41,082 bases of DNA from Candidatus Similichlamydia laticola (GTDB lineage Bacteria > Chlamydiota > Chlamydiia > Chlamydiales > Parilichlamydiaceae): the NCBI RefSeq assembly GCF_003339615.1, contig NZ_QQBG01000009.1:1-41082 (forward strand). Direction: 5' to 3'. Shown here in pieces: positions 16,395-24,166 of this stretch. The translations under genes and the position numbers were made by a program. Numbering within the stretch: the first letter of the stretch is position 1; each line of letters begins with the position of its first letter. Below the pieces are notes generated by a model, which ran no database searches, was not told the origin of the DNA, and saw only the letters and a program-made list of their open reading frames with translations.

Positions 16395-16943
16395 ATGTTA
16401 AGTAAATGTGTTACTTGGATTAAGTACAATATGCAACAACCGCAATTTCAGCATCGAATTTGCTCAATTGGTCTGATTTCTTCTCATGCTCTTACTTCAC
16501 TTCTGTATTTGGCAGGGCTTGTGATCTCTCCAGGCACCTTATTGAAGGTAATGGCTTTAGCCTCAGCGATTATTTCTATGAGTAGTGCCGCTTTTCTTAT
16601 CATGAGAGACTTCTGTGCTTTTCCTATTCAAAATAAACTGAATGTTTTTTGGTTCTCTGGGGGATACTTTCTTTCGTGTTGTGTTCGCCTTGTTGCCATT
16701 TTGACCGTTCTAATCTCCTTGTTCTCTTTCCCTTTTTCCTTGTTACAGCGCAGTATTTTGTTTTTTTGGGCGACTTGTTCATTGTTGACTTTGTTGGAAT
16801 CTCTTCCCAAACTTGCTTCGAAACAGACATGGAGTACATGGATGAGGCAAGAGGATCTACATAAGAAAATAATATTCCTAGCCAGCTTTGTCGTTACGGG
16901 AATAAACTTTTTGTGCTTTCCTCTGTTTCTCTCTTTAGTTTGA
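16395..16943 (+). CDS. Four-segment membrane protein (island member 10)
   Basis: The ATG at 16395 is chosen because AGGTGG lies five bases upstream; a TTG at 16356 in the same frame lacks one. The 182-residue protein has segments SHALTSLLYLAGLVIS, MALASAIISMSSAAFLI, CVRLVAILTVLISLFSFPF, SILFFWATCSLLTLLESL and IIFLASFVVTGINFLCFPLF. The W-A pair is followed by LPKLASKQTWSTWMRQ, again the subgroup plan. Function unknown. Confidence 0.6.
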   Translation: MLSKCVTWIKYNMQQPQFQHRICSIGLISSHALTSLLYLAGLVISPGTLLKVMALASAIISMSSAAFLIMRDFCAFPIQNKLNVFWFSGGYFLSCCVRLVAILTVLISLFSFPFSLLQRSILFFWATCSLLTLLESLPKLASKQTWSTWMRQEDLHKKIIFLASFVVTGINFLCFPLFLSLV

Positions 16944-16989
16944 GGCAAAAGTTTAGACACAATTCTCTTATTGAAAGCGAGGTGCCGTC

Positions 16990-17571
16990 ATGATGAATCA
17001 ATTGGTTCAATGCCTTAACTGTCCCTCGAATACAGTCCATCTTGGCTTTAGCCTTTCTAGAACATTGTTCTTAGCGTATGATTTTTCTAGAGAAGTGTTC
17101 TTAACTTTGGCATGTCATCGGACCGCCTTGAAGGTAAAAAGCATTGCTTTAGTCTATGCCTGCTCTTTAGGGTGGTTTGGAGTCGTGACTCACGCTGTGT
17201 GCTCTTTGCTCTTTTTTTGGGATCATGATTGGCTCAAGATGAGGGAAAGTATTTGTCAACGTGCTTTCCTTTTTGAGAAATCATCTAGAACTACCCGTTG
17301 CTTAGATTGTGTTATTGCTTTAGCGGCTACTTTTAGTTTCCTTGTGGAAGTGCTTGGCTTCTTTTTGCTTGTTTGGAAGGGGTTTTCAGCATGCATACAT
17401 GGCCAATGGACACCATTGTTTCTTTGCGTGGGATCTCTTCTTGTCTTCTTTGTTCCAGATTGTGGTCTTCAGCAGGCTTCACACAGAAAAGATTATTCTC
17501 TGTCCTGTTCTGCTTTTTTAGTATGCTGTTTGGCGCTGTTTTTTTCTCAATTGGATACAATGTTCATTTAG
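16990..17571 (+). CDS. Four-segment membrane protein (island member 11)
   Basis: The first of two adjacent ATGs at 16990 has GAGGTG about ten bases upstream. The 193-residue protein has segments VYACSLGWFGVVTHAVCSLL, LDCVIALAATFSFLVEVLGF, WTPLFLCVGSLLVFFVPD and LSCSAFLVCCLALFFSQ. The overall plan matches its neighbours, but the W-A pair in the third helix is replaced (LCVGS). It is rich in Cys (CLNC, TRCLDC). Function unknown. Confidence 0.6.
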   Translation: MMNQLVQCLNCPSNTVHLGFSLSRTLFLAYDFSREVFLTLACHRTALKVKSIALVYACSLGWFGVVTHAVCSLLFFWDHDWLKMRESICQRAFLFEKSSRTTRCLDCVIALAATFSFLVEVLGFFLLVWKGFSACIHGQWTPLFLCVGSLLVFFVPDCGLQQASHRKDYSLSCSAFLVCCLALFFSQLDTMFI

Positions 17572-17755
17572 ATAAAGAGGAATGAAGGTAAAATATTTGG
17601 TTTGTCTTCTTTCTGATGCTAATCAGACTATCTGAATCGTTTAGTAAATTTATCCGTTTCACAATACTGTTTTGTGACCCTTTGGAGAATGACCCGAAAC
17701 TGTTCGGGTGCTTGTTTAGAAAACGGATTTTTTGAGCAGCGACATGTCCTTTTAG

Positions 17756-17911
17756 GAATCGTACATTGCCTTTATCTTTTTAGGCGTGACTCCCTTGCTT
17801 TTAGACAATAGAATACTATTCCTAACCTTCGGAGAATGGATCGGTTTTTTCCGGTGTTTATCTGCTATTTCGTTGGCCTATTTGCCAGGGGGTCACGTTT
17901 TCTCTTTTTGA
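17756..17911 (+). pseudogene. Remnant of an island membrane protein in the 17572-18124 gap
   Basis: The 550-bp stretch after member 11 contains no intact gene. Within it, a frame from 17756 (just after a TAG) to TGA 17909-17911 reads AFIFLGVTPLLLDNRILFL and then GEWIGFFRCLSAISLAYLP. This aligns with FLVGVPLLLSNALLFV and LCLFAILFNFLFELV of the following intact gene. It has no start codon. I see nothing else definable in the rest of the gap apart from AT-rich promoter-like sequence near 18060-18090. Confidence 0.5.
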
Positions 17912-18124
17912 GAAATCCCTCTTAGGATCGTGCTTTGGCGGAAAGACAACGATGTATTGTCTGTTTTCCATGCTTGACATTTAGACAAACTCACTCCTTT
18001 ATCTCCTCCTTTACGTACTTAATGCGATTGCCCTCCGTCTTATCTGACTAGAGAAAGAAATTGCATATCAAATATTTTTTTGATAAAATGTCCTTATTGC
18101 CACGATCAGACAAACGGGTCTTGA

Positions 18125-18697
18125 ATGAGTAACGTTTTATCCACGAGTCGAACAAGAAGTGTTGCTTTCGATAGGTGCGTGCGGAGAGTCTTTGGGATGA
18201 CACGCAGGTTCTTTTTTGCTTGTTTATGTCAGCACATGGCCACTAGGGTACAGTCCATTTGGCTTTCTCGATTGCTTGGTCTTTTAGGTCGAGCAAAATA
18301 CGGTATTGCTGGCTCAGTTCTTCTTTACCATCTGGAAAGCGATATGAGAGCCCTTTTCCCTCACTCAGATCATTTCGCATCCATTCAGCGTAAGCTCCAT
18401 AGGCTAAGTACACTGTTTCGAGTCATGCACGTTCTGGTTTTTCTCTCTTACTTTTTGGTAGGGGTGCCTTTGTTACTGTCCAATGCCCTTTTATTCGTGC
18501 AGTTAGGGGCAGTGCGGAAGGCTTTGCTCTGTCTTTTTGCGATCTTATTTAACTTTTTATTTGAACTTGTTTTCATGAAATGGGTACCTAAAGTCTCTGA
18601 GAGGGACGGCTCAATACCTTCCTTGTTAACTCATGCCCTTCTTGTTTGTTTCTCTCTTTTTTGTTTGTTTCAAATACGACACCTCGTCTCTCCTTAA
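18125..18697 (+). CDS. Membrane protein (island member 12)
   Basis: The 190-residue protein from ATG 18125 has an unusually long, basic N-terminus (TRSVAFDRCVRRVFGMTRR). It is followed by LGLLGRAKYGIAGSVLLYHL, then VLVFLSYFLVGVPLLLSNAL, ALLCLFAILFNFLFELVFM and LLTHALLVCFSLFCLF. The third helix lacks the W-A pair. A promoter-like AT-rich stretch (TTTGATAAAATG) lies 35-50 bp upstream. The remnant at 17756-17911 is its closest visible relative. Function unknown. Confidence 0.6.
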   Translation: MSNVLSTSRTRSVAFDRCVRRVFGMTRRFFFACLCQHMATRVQSIWLSRLLGLLGRAKYGIAGSVLLYHLESDMRALFPHSDHFASIQRKLHRLSTLFRVMHVLVFLSYFLVGVPLLLSNALLFVQLGAVRKALLCLFAILFNFLFELVFMKWVPKVSERDGSIPSLLTHALLVCFSLFCLFQIRHLVSP

Positions 18698-18727
18698 TTG
18701 TTCTGTAGGTCGTATTTTGGACTGCTT

Positions 18728-18760
18728 GGGGGAGAGCCTTAATTTTAAGGCGTTGTCCCC
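18728..18760. terminator. Hairpin downstream of island member 12, weak terminator candidate
   Basis: GCCTTA (18736-18741) pairs with TAAGGC (18746-18751) around a four-base loop, and GGGG (18728-18731) can pair with CCCC (18757-18760). A run of seven T starts 17 bases further on, rather than directly after the stem, so intrinsic termination here is uncertain. Confidence 0.35.
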
Positions 18761-18901
18761 ATGCGCCTAAACTGGTCTTTTTTTGAAAGCTTTTTTGGTG
18801 TAAAGAAACAAAACTTTTGTCAAAAAATCTCTATTTTTATGTATAAACATCTGGAAAATTGACAACTACGTCTCCAAATTTGTGCTGGAATCGGTTTGAT
18901 C

Positions 18902-19360
18902 ATGTCGCGTGTCGCTAGCTTTATTTTTCGGGATGCTTCTCTGAGTTTTTGTTTTTTCGTGCCTTCGCTTTCTGCCGCGATGATTGTCCCCAAGTCGGTA
19001 GCCATCGCTTCCTGTTTTTTCTCTGGTTTGGGGTCAGCTCTTGCTTTCTTTGAGGCTGGTTTGATCTTACGTGGAGGAAAATTAGCCAGAGAAATCTTTT
19101 TGAAGAGTAGGTCCCTCTCTCATGTTCTCGTTTGGGTCTCCGCCGTTCTTTGTCTTTTATTGAGTCTTGAACTGGCAGCTATAGGTACTTGGTTTCTTAG
19201 TATTTGGGTTTTGGTAAGTAGTTTGCATTACGGTTTAGAATACTACTTTTGCTGTGGAGTGCCTCAAGACATAAGAGCGCTTGTTCGTTTTGTTTCTTCA
19301 GCCGTACGGTCTGCTTACGTCGGATTATCTCTGCTCGCTTTTTTCGCTGTTCTCGTTTGA
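18902..19360 (+). CDS. Membrane protein (island member 13)
   Basis: I chose the ATG at 18902 (MSRVASFIFRDASL) over a TTG six bases upstream. The 152-residue protein has segments SLSFCFFVPSLSAAMIV, VAIASCFFSGLGSALAFFE, LVWVSAVLCLLLSLELAAIG, FLSIWVLVSSLHYGLEYYF and AYVGLSLLAFFAVLV. The third block carries a Trp followed by small residues, like the subgroup. The 130 bp after it before the next gene hold nothing recognisable. Function unknown. Confidence 0.55.
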   Translation: MSRVASFIFRDASLSFCFFVPSLSAAMIVPKSVAIASCFFSGLGSALAFFEAGLILRGGKLAREIFLKSRSLSHVLVWVSAVLCLLLSLELAAIGTWFLSIWVLVSSLHYGLEYYFCCGVPQDIRALVRFVSSAVRSAYVGLSLLAFFAVLV

Positions 19361-19489
19361 GTCTTTGTCTCTTTTGTCATACAGTTGTCCGCTTTGCTCT
19401 CGATTTGTTGCTGCATTTTATGATAAAGTGTCCCTTCCTCCAGATTGTAAGGAAATCTCACCAAAAGGATTTAAGGTAGGGTTGAAGTT

Positions 19490-20092
19490 ATGTTAGGATA
19501 TGCGGTGTCGGGTGTTCGTTGGATGTGTAGAAGCCAGAGAGCTCAGGTGGTGCTGGGACATCGTTTGATTCCAACGGCCGCCGCGGTATCGAGTGCTTGT
19601 GGTGGGGTTGTTTGTGCCTCTGTCCAGCGTTGCTTCTCCTCATGTCCCATTATTGTTTCCGCATCTCATTGCTTAATGGCTTCTTCCCTTTTGGAGTTGG
19701 GTGGTCGGTTACGGTTGATGCTTGATCCTGCAGGGCAGTTTTCGTCATGGATTCCTTTGCTGCGGGGATTGGAGGTTTTTGCTTTTTGTGTAGGAATCTG
19801 TTTGATGTTTTTAGCCTCTGCTGCTGTTCCGGGCTGGGCAGGTTGGTGCATTGGCTTCTATGCATTGACTCGTCTGTGTGTGCGTCTGGCTGAGTGGTTT
19901 TTCCCAGACATCATGGAGTCTCCGTTTGACAGAAACATGTCCCGTGGTCTCTTTGTCGAGACGGCAGCCTTCGGTCTTTTGTCTTTTGTTAGCTGGGCAG
20001 CTTGTCATCCCTCTAGTTTTGCTCGGTACACAAAACCGCTTCAAGCTTTGATGGAACTGCATTTCTTCCTCAAGGAAACCAAGCTACTCTAG
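19490..20092 (+). CDS. Membrane protein (island member 14 position, last intact copy)
   Basis: The 200-residue protein from ATG 19490 has AAGGTAGGG upstream. The N-terminal half is moderately hydrophobic and Cys-rich (AAAVSSACGGVVCASVQRCF). The clear helices are VFAFCVGICLMFLASAAV and GWAGWCIGFYALTRLCVRL with a W-A pair, then TAAFGLLSFVSWAACH. GC content is higher than in the central island genes. It converges on sufE with only 51 bp between the stops. Function unknown. Confidence 0.55.
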   Translation: MLGYAVSGVRWMCRSQRAQVVLGHRLIPTAAAVSSACGGVVCASVQRCFSSCPIIVSASHCLMASSLLELGGRLRLMLDPAGQFSSWIPLLRGLEVFAFCVGICLMFLASAAVPGWAGWCIGFYALTRLCVRLAEWFFPDIMESPFDRNMSRGLFVETAAFGLLSFVSWAACHPSSFARYTKPLQALMELHFFLKETKLL

Positions 20093-20143
20093 ACGCCATT
20101 TGAGATCAGAAATACGCTCCTTATCTTTCTCGTACAGGAAGTT

Positions 20144-20662
20144 CTAGAGTGGGCTGCTGTCCCTTCCTAAAGAAGCTAGCAGGTGAACGCTCTGCTCTTT
20201 CATGTGTAAATAGATTTCCTGTAGTCCATTTGCTCGATTAAGACTCAAAAATTCATGAAAGCCAACCCTCTTGATAATATCAGGAGAGCAGGTCAGGATA
20301 ACAGGCGGGGGCAATCCTGAGTAAATCTCGATCAGAATGCAGAGTAAACCGCTTGAAATGAGTGCGTTGCTTTGTCCTGAAAAGGAAATTAAATAATTTT
20401 CTATGTGTGTTTGGAGAAAAGTTTCGCTTTGGCACCCCTTAACGCGGAGCGCTGAGGGTTCTGTTGGAGCGTGTTGCCTGAAAAAACGCTTTCCCTTGTT
20501 AATGAGCAGGTCGTATTTGGCGTGAAGGGAAGGTAGACAGAGAAATTCTTTTTCAAGAAGGTCTTGTCTGGAACGACAAAGAAGAAAATAGTCCTCAACT
20601 TCTTTTGTTGGAGGATTGGGGGGAGAGGCCATGGGGATTTGTCCAGCCGTTTTTGAGGTCAC
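20144..20662 (-). CDS. sufE: SufE-like Fe-S cluster assembly sulfur acceptor
   Basis: SufE takes persulfide sulfur from the cysteine desulfurase SufS and passes it to the SufBCD scaffold. The protein shows the family pattern: KYDLLINKGKR, VKGCQSETFL with the active-site Cys (residue 77 here), FSGQSNALISSGLLCILIEI, a YSGLPPPVIL segment, and FLSLNRANGLQEIYLHMKE. The start is a GTG at 20662 (172 residues) or an ATG at 20632 (162 residues); neither has a strong ribosome site. It is alone on the minus strand between the membrane island and infA. No other suf gene is in view. Confidence 0.88.
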   Translation of the reverse strand: MTSKTAGQIPMASPPNPPTKEVEDYFLLCRSRQDLLEKEFLCLPSLHAKYDLLINKGKRFFRQHAPTEPSALRVKGCQSETFLQTHIENYLISFSGQSNALISSGLLCILIEIYSGLPPPVILTCSPDIIKRVGFHEFLSLNRANGLQEIYLHMKEQSVHLLASLGRDSSPL

Positions 20663-20803
20663 TCGATCTCAGATTTGGGTATGAGTCTCTTTAAAAAGAT
20701 TTCAAATTAGCTATCTTTTGATTAAGATCACTGAGGCTCTCGGAGCTATCGTGACCACTTCAGTCAATATCAAGGGTATCATAATGGGTGCAAAGCTGGC
20801 AGC

Positions 20804-21031
20804 ATGGTAAAGGAATCTAAGGAGAACACGTTTCGCATGAAAGGTAAGGTTCGCGAATCCTTGCCAAATATGACCTTCAAGGTTTTGCTAGAGAACGGTG
20901 TTTACGTTTTGGCTTACTTGAGTGGCAAGCTGCGTATGCGCAATATTCGGGTTTATCCAGGAGATGACGTGGTGATTGAATTGACATCTTACGATTTGAG
21001 CAAAGCAAGGATTGTTTATCGGGAAAGATGA
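20804..21031 (+). CDS. infA: Translation initiation factor IF-1
   Basis: IF-1 is a single OB-fold protein that covers the ribosomal A site during initiation. The 75-residue protein shows GKVRESLPNMTFKVLLENG, VLAYLSGKLRMRNIRVYPGD and VVIELTSYDLSKARIVYR, the full IF-1 signature. The N-terminus (MVKESKENTFRM) is slightly extended. Position upstream of tRNA-Thr and tuf is the order known in Chlamydia. The 140-bp region upstream, divergent from sufE, must contain its promoter; AT-rich sequence lies at about 20690-20720. Confidence 0.95.
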   Translation: MVKESKENTFRMKGKVRESLPNMTFKVLLENGVYVLAYLSGKLRMRNIRVYPGDDVVIELTSYDLSKARIVYRER

Positions 21032-21048
21032 CGACTAATTTTCGTCTC

Positions 21049-21077
21049 TTGAATCGTAGAATCGCCTGTGTTAGAAT
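21049..21077 (+). promoter_or_regulatory. Sigma70-type promoter upstream of tRNA-Thr/tuf
   Basis: TTGAAT (21049-21054) and TAGAAT (21072-21077) are separated by exactly 17 bases. The predicted start of transcription at about 21084 lies some 57 bases before tRNA-Thr. Both hexamers are near consensus for the primary sigma factor (sigma66 in Chlamydia). Confidence 0.6.
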
Positions 21078-21140
21078 CGCGCATTCTCGTCGGTCCGTGC
21101 CGTTTTCGCTGACTGATTGGCAAAATTACTTTGAATGCGC

Positions 21141-21212
21141 GCCCAGGTAGCTCAGTGGTAGAGCACTTGCATGGTAAGCAAGTGGTCGTAGGTTCGATTC
21201 CTATCTTGGGCA
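21141..21212 (+). tRNA. tRNA-Thr (anticodon GGT)
   Basis: Acceptor GCCCAGG pairs with CTTGGGC (one G-T pair). The D arm is TAGCTCAGTGGTAGAGC. Anticodon stem CTTGC/GCAAG holds loop ATGGTAA, giving anticodon GGT for Thr (ACC/ACU). T loop TTCGATT; discriminator A. No encoded CCA. Its place between infA and tuf matches Chlamydia. Confidence 0.95.
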
Positions 21213-21454
21213 TCTAGGTTGGGCGGATGGCATGCGGTTGTTGTGTGCTGGAGACTGGGCTGGGTTGTGTTTGGGGTTCGGTTGTGGTGCGTCATATTGG
21301 GATCGGGCTTGTGCCGGGCCTTTCGGCGTTTTCCTAAGGTGCCTTGGGGCGCCTCTTCCGCTTTGCCTGTGTTGCGGATGCCCTGTCGCTATGATGGGGA
21401 GCTTTAGGCGCTGTGTGTTAATTCGGGTTTGCGTTTCTTTTTGGAGGGAGTTAG
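21213..21454 (+). other. GT-skewed gene-free leader between tRNA-Thr and tuf
   Basis: These 240 bases encode no supported protein. The top strand is strongly G and T rich, unlike the flanking genes. A hairpin AGGTGCC/GGCGCCT with loop TTGG lies at about 21338-21356. The segment ends in GGAGGG, which is the tuf ribosome site. It may be a processed spacer or a structured tuf leader; I see no known riboswitch or small-RNA signature. Confidence 0.4.
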
Positions 21455-22636
21455 GTGGCAAAGGAGACATATAAGCGGGATAAGCCGCACGTTAATATCG
21501 GGACGATTGGTCATGTCGATCACGGCAAGACGACGTTGACTGCTGCGATTACGACTGTTCTGGCGAAACAAGGTCTGTCCAAGGCGATGAGTTACAAGGA
21601 CATCGACAAGACTCAGGAAGAACAGGATCGTGGGATTACGATCGACAAGACTCATGTCGAATATGAGACGGAAAAGCGCCATTACGGTCATGCAGATTGT
21701 CCTGGACATGCTGACTACATCAAGAACATGATCACAGGCGCAGCTCAGATGGATGGTGCCATTCTCGTTGTTGCGGCAACGGATGGTCCAATGCCACAGA
21801 CTTACGAGCACGTTTTGCTTGCCCGCCAGGTGAATGTGCGCCAGATTGTTGTCTTCATCAACAAGATGGATGCTCCAGGAGTCGATGAAAAAATGGCCGA
21901 ACTAACAGAGATGGAGCTGAGTGAGCTACTTGAAAGCAAGGGCTATGAGAACGTTCCCATGATTCGGGGATCTGCTCTTAGGGCTTTGGAAGGGGTGCCC
22001 GAGTACGTCGATTCTATTCTTCAGCTTATGAAGGCCGTGGACGCCCACATTGAGACCCCTGCTCGTGAGATTGATAAGCCTTTCTCTCTTCCTATTGAGG
22101 ATGTTTACTCTATTTCTGGTCGAGGAACTGTCGTAACAGGTCGTGTAGAGAGAGGAAAAGTAAAGGTAGGGGACCCCGTAGATATAGTAGGCCTTAAGCC
22201 TAGCCGTTCTTCCGTTGTAACTGGTGTAGAGATGTTTAGGAAGAACTTGGACGAGGGTCAAGCTGGTGACAACGTCGGTGTTCTTTTGCGTGGTGTCGAG
22301 AAGAAGCATGTTGAAAAGGGTATGGTTTTGTGTGCGCCAGGAAGTGGCAAGCCCTACACAAGGTTTCGAGCGGCACTTTATGTTTTGAAAAAAGAAGAAG
22401 GCGGTCGTCACACGCCTATTCCGCCTAAGTATAAGCCACAGTTTTATGTGAGAACTGCAGATGTAACGGGAGGAATTACCTTGCCTTCTGGAGTGGAGAT
22501 GGTGCTACCCGGAGAAAATGTGGAGATGGAAGTCAAATTGATGTTTCCGCTTGCACTCGAAGCAGGAATGCGTTTTGCCGTTCGGGAAGGTGGGAAAACC
22601 GTCGGAGCTGGGACAATCATTGAGGTTATAGATTGA
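21455..22636 (+). CDS. tuf: Elongation factor Tu
   Basis: EF-Tu is the GTPase that delivers aminoacyl-tRNA to the ribosome. All G motifs are present: [25 protein letters not shown] and SAL. The 393-residue length is normal. GTG start with GGAGGG upstream. It is more divergent than usual. Switch I reads EEQDRGITI (usually EEKARGITI), the G3 neighbourhood reads YGHADCPGH (YxHVDCPGH), and PMPQTYEH replaces PMPQTREH or TKEH. The stretch before G4 is [16 protein letters not shown]. Domains 2 and 3 look complete ([31 protein letters not shown]). It is probably functional, with tRNA-Thr upstream and tRNA-Trp downstream. Confidence 0.96.
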   Translation: MAKETYKRDKPHVNIGTIGHVDHGKTTLTAAITTVLAKQGLSKAMSYKDIDKTQEEQDRGITIDKTHVEYETEKRHYGHADCPGHADYIKNMITGAAQMDGAILVVAATDGPMPQTYEHVLLARQVNVRQIVVFINKMDAPGVDEKMAELTEMELSELLESKGYENVPMIRGSALRALEGVPEYVDSILQLMKAVDAHIETPAREIDKPFSLPIEDVYSISGRGTVVTGRVERGKVKVGDPVDIVGLKPSRSSVVTGVEMFRKNLDEGQAGDNVGVLLRGVEKKHVEKGMVLCAPGSGKPYTRFRAALYVLKKEEGGRHTPIPPKYKPQFYVRTADVTGGITLPSGVEMVLPGENVEMEVKLMFPLALEAGMRFAVREGGKTVGAGTIIEVID

Positions 22637-22718
22637 TTTTAGTCCTTTGCAAGGGGCAAGCTTTTAGAGCGCGAGGCGTTTGTGCCCTGCGTTCTATGGG
22701 GCTTGTGTGCGTTCTTGG

Positions 22719-22793
22719 GGGAGCGTAGCTCAGCTTGGTCAGAGCAACGGCCTCCAAAGCCGTGTGTCGAGGGTTCGAATCCCTCCGCTCTCG
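22719..22793 (+). tRNA. tRNA-Trp (anticodon CCA)
   Basis: Acceptor GGGAGCG pairs with CGCTCTC (one G-T pair). The anticodon stem ACGGC/GCCGT holds loop CTCCAAA with anticodon CCA. T loop TTCGAAT and discriminator G as usual for tRNA-Trp. It lies between tuf and secE, as in Chlamydia. Confidence 0.95.
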
Positions 22794-22860
22794 TTAGTTT
22801 TTGTTTTGTGGAACTGGTTTTAGAATGGGTCAGCACATCTTGTTTGAGCAACGCTCAAAA

Positions 22861-23091
22861 ATGATAGATCTTGAGGAGGATACGTCATCTTTCTCCTGCT
22901 TCGCTTCTCCTCGAGAGTTGAGGTCGGAGTTGAGGAAGATTGTGTGGGTCCCTCCTGGGGGCATGCTTCGTGCTGTTTCCCTTGTTGTTACTGTTGTCTT
23001 CTGTTCTTCAGTGTGCGTATACTTGGCGGACCTTCTGGGGAGTTTGTTGTTAAAGGGGCTTTCTGCGTTGTTTGGCCTCGTGTTCGTCTAG
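22861..23091 (+). CDS. secE: Preprotein translocase subunit SecE
   Basis: SecE stabilises SecY in the inner-membrane translocon. The protein carries the signature amphipathic helix ELRSELRKIVWVPPG followed by one transmembrane helix (VSLVVTVVFCSSVCVYLADL), the minimal SecE form. From the ATG at 22861 it has 76 residues; an ATG at 22825 (88 residues) is possible, and neither has a strong ribosome site. It is directly upstream of nusG, the conserved bacterial order. Confidence 0.85.
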   Translation: MIDLEEDTSSFSCFASPRELRSELRKIVWVPPGGMLRAVSLVVTVVFCSSVCVYLADLLGSLLLKGLSALFGLVFV

Positions 23092-23106
23092 TGGAGGTGG
23101 TGGAGC

Positions 23107-23661
23107 GTGCTTTGTTACGTCGTCCGCGTATTGTCAGGTCGTGAAAAGAAAGTGAAGCGTGCCATTGAGGAAAGTTGCTCTGCTTATGGTTTGTCCGGAC
23201 AGATTTCTGAGGTGATTCTCCCAGTAGAGCAAGTTGCTGAAGTTCGTCGTGGGAAGCAGAGGGTTTCTGAAAAGCGTATTTGGCCTGGTTACCTTCTTGT
23301 GCGTATGGAAATGAACCAGGAGACATGGTCTTACATCAAGAGCGTAGAGGGTGTTATCGAGTTTTTGGGAGGGGAGCAGCCCGTTCCTCTGGCCGAAGAT
23401 GAGGTGGAGACCTTGCGGCAAGATTTAAAAAAGAAGAAGGAAAAGATCAGTCAGAAGCACCGTGTCTCTGTTGGAGATCGTGTTAAGATCGTTGAGGGCG
23501 TTTTTGTTAATTTCGTTGGAACTGTCACAGAAGTTTGTGGAGAGAAGGGTCGCCTAAGTGTCGCTCTTGCCATTTTCGGGCGTACGACAACTGTGGATGA
23601 CCTTGAGTTTTGGCAAGTAGAAGAAGTGTCCGATGAGCAGGATATCGAGTGTCACTCGTAG
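23107..23661 (+). CDS. nusG: Transcription termination/antitermination factor NusG
   Basis: NusG binds the RNA polymerase clamp and links it to Rho or the ribosome through S10. The NGN domain shows CYVVRVLSGREKKVKRAI, RRGKQRVSEKRIWPGYLLV and IKSVEGVIEFLGG. The KOW domain shows VGDRVKIVEGVFVNFVGTV and GRTTTVDDLEF. GTG start with GGAGGTGG just upstream; 184 residues, typical. The secE-nusG gap is only 15 bp. Confidence 0.95.
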   Translation: MLCYVVRVLSGREKKVKRAIEESCSAYGLSGQISEVILPVEQVAEVRRGKQRVSEKRIWPGYLLVRMEMNQETWSYIKSVEGVIEFLGGEQPVPLAEDEVETLRQDLKKKKEKISQKHRVSVGDRVKIVEGVFVNFVGTVTEVCGEKGRLSVALAIFGRTTTVDDLEFWQVEEVSDEQDIECHS

Positions 23662-23713
23662 TTGTTTCCGGTTTTTTGCTGTGATTGTTGGTTAAAGGGT
23701 TAGTTTTTGGTTT

Positions 23714-24145
23714 ATGTCTCAGAAAAATCATTCCAAGATCATTCGTTTGCAGATTGTTGCTGGTAAGGCTTTGCCTAGTCCGCCCGTTGGGCCTGCTCTT
23801 GGTGCCGTTGGTGTGAACATTATGGCTTTTTGTAAGGCTTTTAACGAGAGAACCAGAGGCCTGGGTGATGCACTTGTTACAGCAGTGATTTACGTCGATT
23901 TGAAGAAGAAGGACTTCCGCTTTGAAATCAGGAAGCCTCCTGTTTCTTACTTGATTAAGAAGGCTTTGGGTCTTGAGAAAGGTGCGAAGTCTCCTAACCG
24001 CGAAAAAGGGGCAACCATTACCCTGGTTCAGCTTGAGCAAGTTGCAAAGGAGAAAATGGAAGATCTTTTTGCTAATTCCTTAGAGGCCGCTGTTCGAATT
24101 GTGAGTGGTTCTGCGCGCTCGATGGGCATTGAAGTTGTGAAATAG
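23714..24145 (+). CDS. rplK: 50S ribosomal protein L11
   Basis: L11 forms the GTPase-associated centre stalk base with 23S rRNA. The N-terminal domain is clear (LQIVAGKALPSPPVGPALG, GVNIMAFCKAFN), including the proline-rich hinge bound by thiostrepton-type antibiotics. The C-terminal rRNA-binding domain is KPPVSYLIKKALGLEKGAK and GSARSMGIEV. The 143-residue length is normal. It is 52 bp after nusG. Confidence 0.96.
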   Translation: MSQKNHSKIIRLQIVAGKALPSPPVGPALGAVGVNIMAFCKAFNERTRGLGDALVTAVIYVDLKKKDFRFEIRKPPVSYLIKKALGLEKGAKSPNREKGATITLVQLEQVAKEKMEDLFANSLEAAVRIVSGSARSMGIEVVK

Positions 24146-24166
24146 TTTTCTTGAGGAAGTGGTTTT

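Noticed and set aside
9542-20092. Possibility that the island is a prophage or conjugative element
   Set aside because: No integrase, terminase, portal, relaxase or transposase frame is present in the island, and no attachment-site repeats were seen.
20086-20152. ACTCTAGA/TCTAGAGT repeat between island member 14 and sufE
   Set aside because: TCTAGA is itself palindromic, so the pairing over a 50-base loop is weak evidence of a bidirectional terminator.
21201-21470. Minus-strand frame of 89 codons over the tuf leader
   Set aside because: Its composition follows the GT skew of the other strand, it lacks a ribosome site and any recognisable domain, and it overlaps tuf and tRNA-Thr.
22838-22862. 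GAGCAACGCTC inverted repeat before secE
   Set aside because: The stem is only four pairs and falls where the secE start is uncertain; not enough to call a regulator or terminator.
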